Origin: CAZASK01 sp964487845
Lineage (GTDB): Bacteria > Chlamydiota > Chlamydiia > Chlamydiales > FEN-1388
Length of the DNA stretch: 14,818 bases
Reading direction: 5' to 3'
Assembly: GCA_964487845.1 (NCBI GenBank)
Contig: CAZASK010000034.1
Coordinates: 1-14,818 of the forward strand
Each line of letters starts with the position of its first letter. Positions within the stretch are counted from its first letter, which is position 1. The notes under the pieces are model-generated. The model did not search any database and was not told where the DNA came from. It worked only from the letters and a program-made list of their open reading frames with translations. A program made the translations under genes and the position numbers. Positions 7,225-14,764 of this stretch are shown here, piece by piece.

Positions 7225-8571
7225 CTATCTTGAAAACGATATCTTCAAAAATGAGCCACCCTGTGATAAAGGAGCTAGTCCTAGGAGAAAATCTTCATAG
7301 ACAGAGCTTCCATCTTCATCGTGCAAGCAAAGAAAGGGTGCGATCTTCTGCATTATAGAGGGAACCTTATGTTCGCTCACAAGACGGCTGAGATTTCGCG
7401 GACTTTTATTGCTGGAGTCTACTCTATAGAGACTACGACTAGGTGCTACTAAAGAATAGCTTCCTTTTGGTACAAAAGTCACACACTCTCCTTTAAAAAG
7501 ATCGATCCAATGATTTTTTATCTCACCGCATGCAGCGACTTCTTCAACAGTGACTGTGTAAGGTCCAACCATTTGAACACCTATATGCAATAAGGCGCCA
7601 TAAGACAACTCTTTTAGCGCGTTTTTGAAAACAAAAATTCTTCCCCTGTCGAAGTAAAGTGAGCCGGTAGCTGATTCAAGCCATTTATTCGCTACTTTTT
7701 CGACTATATAAGACGCCCCTGTACGCATCTGAATTCGACTAAAAACAACAGCTGCCTTTTCCAAAATAGATCTGAGCAATTCATATGCTTCGACAGAGTG
7801 AAATGAACACTTCGAGATGTCAAAAAGCACTCCAATATCGCTACTTATACAGCTATCAAGGTAAGGCTTCATCTTGCTGTCAAAATAATTTCTCATACGT
7901 GCTGCATCTTCGGCTATATGACAGAGATTGCGGTCGCACTCTTTTCCAAAAGCCTTTCTGAGATATGGAAGAATATCTTGTCTCATGCGGCCACGTAAAA
8001 ATCTCGTATCATCATTTGTAGGATCGTAAAAGAAGGACTCATCACGTTTGGTCATATACTGTACAATTTGCTGCTTAGTGACTGCTAAAAGAGGGCGCAT
8101 GAGGACAAGCTCTCCTGGTCTGCTTACTGCCTGCATAGCGCTCAAATGCGAAAGACTGGCCCCTTCAAGGATGCGCTTTAAGACCGTCTCTGCTTGGTCG
8201 TTGAGGTGGTGAGCGACAAGGACAGCCTGCGCCTTGATCTGCTGTATCACCTCTAAAAAAAAATGATACCTTGCATTGCGACTTGCTAACTCAAGATTGC
8301 CTTGCTGGTCTGCAGGATCGAGTACTTTGAGATAGAATGGAAGATGATATTTTTCCGCTAATTTTTGAATGATAGCTGCTTCTTCAGCGCTTTCTTTTCT
8401 CCAGCCATGGTCTACATGGGCTATTGCAACAGAAAGAGGATGCTGCTTTCTCCATTCCATAAGCAGATGAAAGAGACACATTGAGTCAGCGCCTCCTGAG
8501 AGCGCTAGAAGCACAGGCCTTTTTGTATCGATATGGGCATCTAAAAATTGAAAAACAACCTGTTCCATCAT
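7225..8571 (-). CDS. tilS: tRNA(Ile)-lysidine synthase
   Basis: TilS uses ATP to attach lysine to C34 of the CAU-anticodon isoleucine tRNA, so that it reads AUA as isoleucine. The N-type ATP pyrophosphatase signature SGGADS is at 25-30. Other family motifs are AHVDHGWR (51-58), AHHLNDQAET (120-129), LMRPLL (157-162) and DPTNDDTRFLRGRMRQDILP (183-202). The C-terminal half is divergent, as is usual in the family. The 448-residue length is normal. The first of two adjacent ATGs (8569-8571) is preferred because GAGGA lies at 8585-8589, 13 bases upstream; the second would be further away. The gene is divergent from the lpt operon and upstream of ftsH. Confidence 0.95.
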   Translation of the reverse strand: MMEQVVFQFLDAHIDTKRPVLLALSGGADSMCLFHLLMEWRKQHPLSVAIAHVDHGWRKESAEEAAIIQKLAEKYHLPFYLKVLDPADQQGNLELASRNARYHFFLEVIQQIKAQAVLVAHHLNDQAETVLKRILEGASLSHLSAMQAVSRPGELVLMRPLLAVTKQQIVQYMTKRDESFFYDPTNDDTRFLRGRMRQDILPYLRKAFGKECDRNLCHIAEDAARMRNYFDSKMKPYLDSCISSDIGVLFDISKCSFHSVEAYELLRSILEKAAVVFSRIQMRTGASYIVEKVANKWLESATGSLYFDRGRIFVFKNALKELSYGALLHIGVQMVGPYTVTVEEVAACGEIKNHWIDLFKGECVTFVPKGSYSLVAPSRSLYRVDSSNKSPRNLSRLVSEHKVPSIMQKIAPFLCLHDEDGSSVYEDFLLGLAPLSQGGSFLKISFSR

Positions 8572-8596
8572 ATTCTTTGCAATTTCCTCTTCGCAA

Positions 8597-8602
8597 ATTA
8601 TA
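8597..8602 (-). promoter_or_regulatory. Putative -10 element of tilS-ftsH
   Basis: On the minus strand TATAAT lies at 8602-8597, about 26 bases before the tilS start and just upstream of its ribosome site. No good -35 box is seen at 16-18 bases. The 87-base gap between tilS and the divergent lptF/lptG-type gene must hold promoters for both directions. Confidence 0.4.
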
Positions 8603-8658
8603 CACTTATAGTATCTTAATATTCGAAAGAATGTCTAATAAATAGTAAGGCTGAAGAG

Positions 8659-9819
8659 ATGACAAAAAAGCGCTTTATCCCCACATTGTGGAAGTACTTC
8701 TTGGGTCAATATTTTGAAGTTCTTTTGCTCTCTCTTTTTGCCTTTGTTGTCATTTTGCTCTCTACCAAACTACAAGATTTTGCTCACTTCGTAAGCATGG
8801 GGGCGCCGCTTCATCTCGTCGGCCTCTTTGTTTTGTATCAAATTCCCTATGTGATGCAAATTGCGCTTCCTATCTCTAGCTTGATAGGCTCGCTCTACCT
8901 CTTTCAAAGGCTGAGTCAAAATAATGCTCTTGCTGCAGCACGAGCATCAGGCATGAGCGTCTTTGGACTTGTCACCCCGCTGCTGTTATGTAGCTTTCTC
9001 TTCTCACTCGTCGTATTTCGGTGTGTTCTCGATGTAGGAGCCTCTTCTCATCGAGCAGGCAAGCAGCTTGAATTTGAGCTACGCAAACTTCATCCACTCG
9101 CGATCATCAACAACACGAAACTTCTTGAACAAAGCGGCATAAGCATTGATATGCAAGGCTCTCTTGAACATGACCGTCAAGCTTCTCAATTTATTTTGGC
9201 AGCGCGTTATGGCGAGCAAGGACAGCTTGCTCTTATCATCGCAAAAAAAATGAAGGTCAAAGACGATATCATCTTTGGCGAACATATGGCGCTAATCACA
9301 GAAAAGCCAAGCGATAGAGAAGACTCCTTTGACCACCTTCTGATCGAAAATATAAAGAAAAATGAGATGAAGCTGAAAGATCTTGCCCTCGTTGCAAATA
9401 CGAAAAAACTGCGGATTGGAAATGACGACCTACATTTTTCCTATCTTCTTGCGAAACGAAAAGACCTTCAGACAAAGATTGCACAGGATGTGGAAAAAGG
9501 AGAAAAGAGCAAGTTTAACAAAAAACAGCTCGCCAAGTGTGAAAGTGAAATTGCTCGCAGAATCTCTCTTGCTGCCTCTATTTTCACCTTTGCGCTTCTT
9601 GGAATGAGTTATGGCTGCCTTGTAGGACGTGTGCAGTCAAAGCGAAGGCTCATTCCAGTGATAGCCTTAACAGCTTTGTTTTTAATATGCTATTTGGGGG
9701 GCAAGGCGATGGAATCCGATCCTTCCATATACAAGGTGCTATACACCGCACCGCATCTGGCCATCATATGCGTCTGCATACGACGTCTTGTGCGCATTGA
9801 TAGAGGAGTAGAAGGATGA
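8659..9819 (+). CDS. LptF/LptG-family permease (first copy, LptF-like by position)
   Basis: LptF/LptG (YjgP/YjgQ) proteins are the membrane subunits of the LptB2FG exporter that extracts lipopolysaccharide from the inner membrane. This 386-residue protein has the family layout. There are three N-terminal membrane helices (about 17-36, 50-82, 101-123), a large periplasmic part (about 125-300), then three C-terminal helices (about 301-322, 330-349, 358-376). The family motif ARASGMS lies at 94-100, and GMSYG after the fourth helix. The ATG at 8659 has AAGG (8647-8650) 8 bases upstream. Its stop overlaps the next start as ATGA (9816-9819). I cannot tell LptF from LptG by residues alone, so no symbol is given. 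It corresponds by position to chlamydial CT839. Confidence 0.88.
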   Translation: MTKKRFIPTLWKYFLGQYFEVLLLSLFAFVVILLSTKLQDFAHFVSMGAPLHLVGLFVLYQIPYVMQIALPISSLIGSLYLFQRLSQNNALAAARASGMSVFGLVTPLLLCSFLFSLVVFRCVLDVGASSHRAGKQLEFELRKLHPLAIINNTKLLEQSGISIDMQGSLEHDRQASQFILAARYGEQGQLALIIAKKMKVKDDIIFGEHMALITEKPSDREDSFDHLLIENIKKNEMKLKDLALVANTKKLRIGNDDLHFSYLLAKRKDLQTKIAQDVEKGEKSKFNKKQLAKCESEIARRISLAASIFTFALLGMSYGCLVGRVQSKRRLIPVIALTALFLICYLGGKAMESDPSIYKVLYTAPHLAIICVCIRRLVRIDRGVEG

Positions 9820-10901
9820 TTCCACAATTGATGACATGGCAGCGCTACTTCTACACTCAGTTTATAAAAAATATTCTCTATTGCTTAGCGAGTTTTTATT
9901 CTCTCTACATCATTGTGGATATGATGACCCACCTGCATGACTTATCCTCTGGTGAGACAGCGCCGTCCACTTGGGCGATCTACTATCTCGCTTCATTTTC
10001 AAAACGCCTCGATATTTTCTTTCCATTTTCTATCCTCATCGCCACCATTCGTTGCCTCTATCAAGCGCAGCAGCGAGGTGAGCTTATTGCCATGCTCGCA
10101 AGCGGCACATCTAGGCTCACACTGATGACCCCTTTTTTAATCGTATGTGCATTCTGTTCTTTGATTGTCCTTGTAAACACAGAAGTGGCACTCCCCTCTG
10201 CCATGATGGAGACAAACTACATCCGCGAATCTCGCTTTGGTGAAGATGATATTATAGACGAGACGCAGCCCTTGCGCCATATACTACTCGGCGACTCTTC
10301 GCGGCTTCTATACCATCGTTATGACCCCTATACGAAGACTCTCTTGAACGTCTATTGGATTCAAACGACTTCTGAAATCTATTACATAAAAAGACTTTGC
10401 CTCGCTCATGACAAGCCTCTTGGCAAGTGGGTCGATCATATCAAAAGAGGTGAAAATAACCAATTTCAAAAAATAGGCTCCTGGAATGAATATGCCTTTG
10501 ATCAGATCCAACTCGATCCTTCATTTTTGACGAGCAGCGTCACACCAACACAAGAGCAGCCGATTAGTCGTCTTGTCATCGACTTCATTCGCTATAAGAA
10601 GACAAAGTCAAGCCGCATTGCAGAAATCGCCTCGACACTCTACTTTAAGCTTACATTTCCTCTCATGTGCCTCGTTGCTTTTCTAGGGCCTGCCCCTCGC
10701 CTGCTTCGCTTTGGAAGGGTGGTTCCTATTTTGATGATCTATCTTCTTTCTATTGCGGGTCTTTTTTGTTTACACCTCATGTTTCAGGCATTTTTCGTAT
10801 TAGGGAAAAACAACCTCCTCCCCGCCTCACTCGCAATCATCGCCCCCTGGATTGGGCTGCTTGTCTGGCTGATGCAACGCTTACAAAAAGAAGGACCCTA
10901 A
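9816..10901 (+). CDS. LptF/LptG-family permease (second copy, LptG-like by position)
   Basis: A 361-residue partner of the preceding permease with the same architecture. Membrane helices are at about 18-38, 50-80 and 101-120, a periplasmic part at about 122-270, then helices at about 272-292, 302-327 and 334-355. The family motif appears as AMLASGTSR (92-100) after the second helix. The start overlaps the previous stop (ATGA) and its stop overlaps the murF-alr start (TAATG), so the three genes should be translationally coupled. With LptB elsewhere in the genome, the pair would form the lipopolysaccharide extractor. Assignment as LptG is by gene order only. Confidence 0.85.
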   Translation: MIPQLMTWQRYFYTQFIKNILYCLASFYSLYIIVDMMTHLHDLSSGETAPSTWAIYYLASFSKRLDIFFPFSILIATIRCLYQAQQRGELIAMLASGTSRLTLMTPFLIVCAFCSLIVLVNTEVALPSAMMETNYIRESRFGEDDIIDETQPLRHILLGDSSRLLYHRYDPYTKTLLNVYWIQTTSEIYYIKRLCLAHDKPLGKWVDHIKRGENNQFQKIGSWNEYAFDQIQLDPSFLTSSVTPTQEQPISRLVIDFIRYKKTKSSRIAEIASTLYFKLTFPLMCLVAFLGPAPRLLRFGRVVPILMIYLLSIAGLFCLHLMFQAFFVLGKNNLLPASLAIIAPWIGLLVWLMQRLQKEGP

Positions 10902-13435
10902 TGGAGCCGTTTGATCTACGGACATGCTATCCACTTCGAGAAGCGATGAGCTCTTTTTCTGATCCATGTATCATTGACCAAATAGCGATTGACTCAAGGA
11001 GAATTTCGTCACGAAATGCGCTTTTTATCGCACTCACAGGCTCCCATTTCGATGGACATGTCTTTGTCAAGCAGGCATATCGCGCTGGTGCACGTACATG
11101 CATTATCAAGCAAGGATCAAAAATCGATGACCTACCTCCACAACTTCGCTGCATCCAGGTCCCAGATCCTCTCAAAGCGTTGCAACAGATAGCTGCCTGC
11201 TATAGGCAGAGCATGCGAGCCAAAGTAATTGCCATCACAGGATCATATGGAAAAACGATGCTCAAAGATCTGATGGAGCATCTGTTGTCAGCAAGCTATA
11301 ACATCTATGTCAGCCCAGAGAGTTTTAATAGCCAGCTTGGCGTTGCCTTGAGCTTACTCAAAATAAGAAAAGAACATGACTTTGCAATCATCGAAGCTGG
11401 CATCTCACGGCCTGATGAGATGGCAGCACATGTAGAAATCATCAAGCCAGATCATGTGATCATCACAAATATTGGCATGGCGCACATCGCCTCACTGGGA
11501 TCAAAAGAGAAGATAGCTTCTGAGAAGATGAAGCTCTTTAGCCAGGTGCCACTGAACAACTGGTGCATGCTACCATCGGATCCTCTTTTGCTGGCTCACA
11601 TGCCGAAGCGAGCTCAATGCTATGCATGGGATCAGCAGCATCCTCAACTTCCTCATGTGACACCACTCGATCACTCCCATAGCGCTTCTTTCAGCTATGA
11701 AATCCGCTTTCCGAATGGCGTCTGCTCTCGAGGCTCTGTCGCAGACGGCTTTTCATATCTTCTCGACCTACTTTCTATCGCTGTCAAGGGGGCGCATCTT
11801 CTGGGTATTCCTCCTCATATCGTCAGCAAGCAGCTGGAGAGCTATCTTCCGGAGCCTATGCGTATTGAGCTTTGGAAGACACCTTCAGGAGCTACTGTTA
11901 TCAATGACACCTACTGCGCTGACCCGATGTCTTGTGATCTTGCTATGAGACAATTTGACATGAACAATGAGCCAGCCGAGACTACACCACAACGCAAGAT
12001 TTTTCTATTTTCCGGAATGAGAAAAGGCTCTCAAGCTCAAGAGATCGAGATGGAGCGTGTGGCGCATGCGATCGCGAAACATCATGTAGATCTCTGTATT
12101 CTTCCTCAGCAAGCCGCAGTTGCACATCTTGTTGCCTCTATTAACCTCATCAGCCCTCATACTGAAGTCGTCGTCACGGCAACTGATCATGAAGCGCTTT
12201 TCTATGCCAAAAACCATCTTCGAGCAGGCGACGTTCTGCTTATCAAGGGCGCTGTCAAACAGCGCGTGAACGACATTATGCAAATCTTGGAAGAGAGCTT
12301 GCCGAATAACCAGGTTGTCATCAACCTTGCAGCTATACAGTCGAATATCGAGCTTGTAAGAGCAAAGCTGCCTTCACAGCGTATTATGGTGATGGTAAAG
12401 GCACTGGCGTATGGCACCGATGATGTGCGCATCGCAAAATTCTTGCAAAGTATCGGCATCGACATTCTTGGCGTCTCCTATGTCGATGAAGGAGTCGCCA
12501 TGAGACAAGCAGGCATCAATCAAGCCATCTTCGTGCTCAATGCAGCGGAATATGAAGCACAAAAGGCGGTAAAGTGGGGCTTGGAAATCGGCGTCAGCGA
12601 ACCTCAGCTCATACATGCCCTGCAGCGTCATGCCAAGCAGCAAGGGAAAATTATCCGTGTGCATCTGCATGTTAATACTGGGATGACACGCTTTGGATGT
12701 AAACCGGACCAGGCTGCGCAGCTCGCAACTTTGATAGCTTCCTCATCACACCTTATCCTCGAGGGGCTTATGACGCACTTTGCCTCTGCAGACAACCCCG
12801 AGCAAGATGACTTTACAAGAGCGCAGTCTCACATACTACAATCAGTGTACGAAGCACTACGAGAACAGGGGCATCAGCCTAAGTGGGTTCATGCATGCAA
12901 CTCGAGTGCAGCGATACGTTTTGGCTTTACCCAATTCAACATGGTGCGTATTGGACTTGCTGCATATGGACTCCACGCCTCTTCAGCGAGCAAGACTTTG
13001 ATGCCGCTGCAGCCCGCTATATCTCTCGTCTCTCGTATTGTGGGCATCAACGAATGTGTGCAAGGTGAGACTATCAGCTATGGAAGAACGCACACTGTCG
13101 CTACAGAAAGAGCACGTATTGCCGTGCTGCCAATCGGCTATTTTGATGGCCTCCACCGCAATTATAGCGGCAAAGGCCAGGTGATGATACGAGGGAAATT
13201 AGCGCCTATGGTAGGGCGCATTTGTATGGACTACATGATGACAGACATCACGTCAAACCCCACAGCTTCAGTAGGCGATCCTGTTCTTATCTTTGGCGAA
13301 GACGAAACAGGCCACTACCTCTCTCCTGAAGAGCTTGCGCACCAGGGAGGCTCTATCGTGCACGAGCTCATGACCTGCTTAGGACCCCGCATCCGCCGGC
13401 TATTCATCTATGATGAATCTCTTCGGCCAAGGTAA
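10901..13435 (+). CDS. murF-alr: Bifunctional MurF ligase / alanine racemase
   Basis: An 844-residue fusion. Residues 1-460 are a Mur ligase of the MurF type, which adds D-Ala-D-Ala to UDP-MurNAc-tripeptide. It has DSRRISSRNALFIALTG (31-47), P-loop TGSYGKT (113-119), EAGISRPDEM (165-174), ITNIGMAHIASLGSKEKIA (188-206) and NDTYCADPMS (335-344). Residues 470-844 are a PLP-dependent alanine racemase making D-Ala from L-Ala: PLP lysine K500 in VMVKALAYG, HVNTGMTRFG (590-599), MTHFASAD (624-631), R683 in MVRIGL, catalytic tyrosine Y727 in ISYGRT, and GRICMDYMMTDI (772-783). An open frame runs further upstream, to 10667. The ATG at 10901 is the start because it follows AAGGA (10891-10895), overlaps the lptG-type stop (TAATG), and the MurF fold begins there. 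The MurF half departs from consensus in places (C for N in DTYNA; GMRKGSQ for the usual GxMxELG). This fusion is well known in Bacteroidetes; in Chlamydiaceae murF is separate and alr is absent. Confidence 0.93.
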   Translation: MEPFDLRTCYPLREAMSSFSDPCIIDQIAIDSRRISSRNALFIALTGSHFDGHVFVKQAYRAGARTCIIKQGSKIDDLPPQLRCIQVPDPLKALQQIAACYRQSMRAKVIAITGSYGKTMLKDLMEHLLSASYNIYVSPESFNSQLGVALSLLKIRKEHDFAIIEAGISRPDEMAAHVEIIKPDHVIITNIGMAHIASLGSKEKIASEKMKLFSQVPLNNWCMLPSDPLLLAHMPKRAQCYAWDQQHPQLPHVTPLDHSHSASFSYEIRFPNGVCSRGSVADGFSYLLDLLSIAVKGAHLLGIPPHIVSKQLESYLPEPMRIELWKTPSGATVINDTYCADPMSCDLAMRQFDMNNEPAETTPQRKIFLFSGMRKGSQAQEIEMERVAHAIAKHHVDLCILPQQAAVAHLVASINLISPHTEVVVTATDHEALFYAKNHLRAGDVLLIKGAVKQRVNDIMQILEESLPNNQVVINLAAIQSNIELVRAKLPSQRIMVMVKALAYGTDDVRIAKFLQSIGIDILGVSYVDEGVAMRQAGINQAIFVLNAAEYEAQKAVKWGLEIGVSEPQLIHALQRHAKQQGKIIRVHLHVNTGMTRFGCKPDQAAQLATLIASSSHLILEGLMTHFASADNPEQDDFTRAQSHILQSVYEALREQGHQPKWVHACNSSAAIRFGFTQFNMVRIGLAAYGLHASSASKTLMPLQPAISLVSRIVGINECVQGETISYGRTHTVATERARIAVLPIGYFDGLHRNYSGKGQVMIRGKLAPMVGRICMDYMMTDITSNPTASVGDPVLIFGEDETGHYLSPEELAHQGGSIVHELMTCLGPRIRRLFIYDESLRPR

Positions 13436-13471
13436 GAAGTCTCGGCTATAATCCATTTTATGATTCAGTGC

Positions 13472-14214
13472 TTAATCCACTTGATCAATATCCTTCATAT
13501 GTGATAGCGATTGATCTATATTGAGCACATTTTCATTCACAACCGACTCAAGCTTTTCCTGTAAATAATTTTTTGGTTTGTACGTATTCAACCATTCAAT
13601 AAAACGACGGCCATAATCATTTTCTCTGACAGTATCGTATCGCAACCCTTGAAAACCACCTTTCGCGTCCATGATACGAACAGGCTTTGGCCATGTTTTA
13701 TCAATTGCATATTTCTCAAGAAAATCCCCTTCGTGAATTACAGAAAAAAATCTTTGTTTATCTATCGTCAAGCTATCATTACTTCCTGATGTCATCGATT
13801 GCCTGAAGGGGATACAATGAGCTACCATGCGGCTCCGAATCCTTTCATCTACATTAAATATAGCCTTTAATGCATCTTTAAACTCTGATCGAGTAAGAGT
13901 CATCGTCTTGGTATCCACCTCTAACTGGGAGAATAATTTTTTCACCGCTTGCTGCTGCCTAAAACTTGTTAACGCCGCTTTCAGCTCTTGTCTTGTGTTT
14001 AATTTTGCTTCTTTATACTGACTCGACTGCTGAAGAAATTGTCTCGCTTCTCGCTTATTCACAGCGTATACCTGACCTCCTACTTTCACGGTGGTCCCAA
14101 ATTTTTCTGCAAAAAACTTCAAAATTTTGCGATCAGTGACATTCCAACCGGAAAGTTTATCTACCCCCCCCTGGCTAGAGGGTGTTCAAGGCACGTCTCT
14201 TTTTGTACTTTCAT
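13472..14214 (-). CDS. Hypothetical protein, frame broken at a G8 tract; candidate phase-variable gene
   Basis: The ATG at 14212-14214, with GGAG at 14220-14223 and 5 bases of spacing, opens a frame encoding MKVQKETCLEHPLARGG. It stops at a TAG right after eight G residues (14171-14164 on the minus strand). One added G fuses it to the long downstream frame, giving 247 residues without a stop: ARGG is followed by VDKLSGWNVTDRKILKFFA. The downstream frame alone has no ATG with a ribosome site; its first usable start is TTG at 14122, and a stop closes it just upstream of the tract. Function is unknown. The protein is soluble-looking, rich in K, E, Q and F, with helix-loop-helix character around TLTRSEFKDALKAIF and LTIDKQRFFSVI. 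No signal peptide or membrane span is seen. It converges on murF-alr with 36 bases between. A sequencing error in the homopolymer is the main alternative. Confidence 0.7.
14164..14171. repeat. Homopolymer C8 (G8 on the coding strand)
   Basis: Eight consecutive C residues on the + strand lie within codons 15-17 of the minus-strand gene. The surrounding region is AT-rich. This is the only long G or C run I noticed in the window, and it sits exactly where two frames of one gene meet. Confidence 0.9.
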
Positions 14215-14565
14215 ATTTTCTCCATATACCCCTCATAAAAACAATCCAACCCTCTTCGCATCACAAGAGGCAAAAATTTCTAGTATTTCCATATTTGGAT
14301 GTACAAAATTATTTCGAAAAACGCAAGAAAAAATTTTGATTAAACGTGGAGTAATTAAAATAATCGATTCTTCTTTAAATAGGATCTGTTATAATCTCGC
14401 CAATTGCTGATTTACTATGTCTAGTTCTATTAAAAGGCGGACTATTTCATCTTTTTTATGCACGCAGAATTTGATGCATTTGACTGGATTAAAATTTTAT
14501 TTAAAAACTGACTATAATCTGTTTTAGCAATAAGAATAAAAATAATTATTGAACATAGGGAGCTT
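14215..14565. other. AT-rich intergenic region between divergent genes
   Basis: About 350 bases without a supported gene. It contains a short inverted repeat, CCTCTT (14251-14256) with AAGAGG (14265-14270), a TATAAT at 14390-14395 without a matching -35, and the promoter-like pair noted separately. It must hold the promoter of the minus-strand phase-variable gene, but I see no convincing one. Confidence 0.5.
14489..14518 (+). promoter_or_regulatory. Putative promoter of the interrupted small ORF
   Basis: TTAAAA (14489-14494) and TATAAT (14513-14518) are 18 bases apart. The -10 is perfect and the -35 matches at four of six. The start codon at 14566 lies about 45 bases further on. Confidence 0.35.
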
Positions 14566-14706
14566 ATGATTCAAAACAATCTTTTAGATAGTGTTTATTT
14601 TTACGACACTTCGCCCACTCACCTATATAATCAATTACTGCTTAAAGCCGTTCAAACGAATAACCTTAAAGAACGCGAGTCTCCTATTAACCAAATAAAT
14701 ATTTGA
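14566..14706 (+). pseudogene. 5' fragment of a small ORF interrupted by an IS end
   Basis: The ATG at 14566-14568 follows AGGGAG (14557-14562), a good but close ribosome site. The frame encodes MIQNNLLDSVYFYDTSPTHL, then YNQLLLKAVQTNNLKE, after which it enters the IS terminal repeat (RESPINQINI) and stops at 14704-14706. The native part ends at the 9-mer AATAACCTT (14659-14667), which is also the first 9 bases of the 3' fragment on the minus strand at 3350-3258, in the same codon phase. I do not recognise the protein; LLLKAVQTNNL is compatible with an ankyrin repeat helix. Confidence 0.55.
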
Positions 14707-14764
14707 GAAATTTTTAGATAGAAAAACAACCTACGTTGAGAGTAAAAAGTTTGTGACTAAACGA
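14672..14764 (+). mobile_element. Second IS982-type element end (5' end, opposite orientation)
   Basis: AACGCGAGTCTCCTATTAAC followed by CAAATAAAT, and further on CTACGTTGAGAGTAAAAAGT plus TTGTGAC, match the reverse complement of 3877 to about 3784, apart from an indel-rich AT stretch between. After about 14764 the two copies diverge completely, before the transposase start. This is therefore either a solo or truncated end, or an element with different internal DNA. Its remainder lies outside the window. Confidence 0.75.

Noticed and set aside
10667..10900. Upstream extension of the murF-alr frame by 78 codons
   Set aside because: It lies wholly inside the lptG-type gene, is rich in Cys, Pro and Arg unlike MurF, and the ATG at 10901 has a ribosome site and the overlap typical of coupled genes.
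13447..13452. TATAAT between murF-alr and the opposing gene
   Set aside because: It sits between two convergent 3' ends with no gene to drive and no -35 partner.
13472..14122. TTG start for the minus-strand hypothetical gene
   Set aside because: No ribosome site precedes the TTG, and the frame stays open further upstream to the G8 tract, where an ATG with a strong ribosome site exists in the neighbouring frame.
14480..14518. TTGACT (14480-14485) paired with TATAAT (14513-14518)
   Set aside because: The 27-base spacing is too long for a sigma70 promoter. The weaker TTAAAA at 14489 has acceptable spacing.
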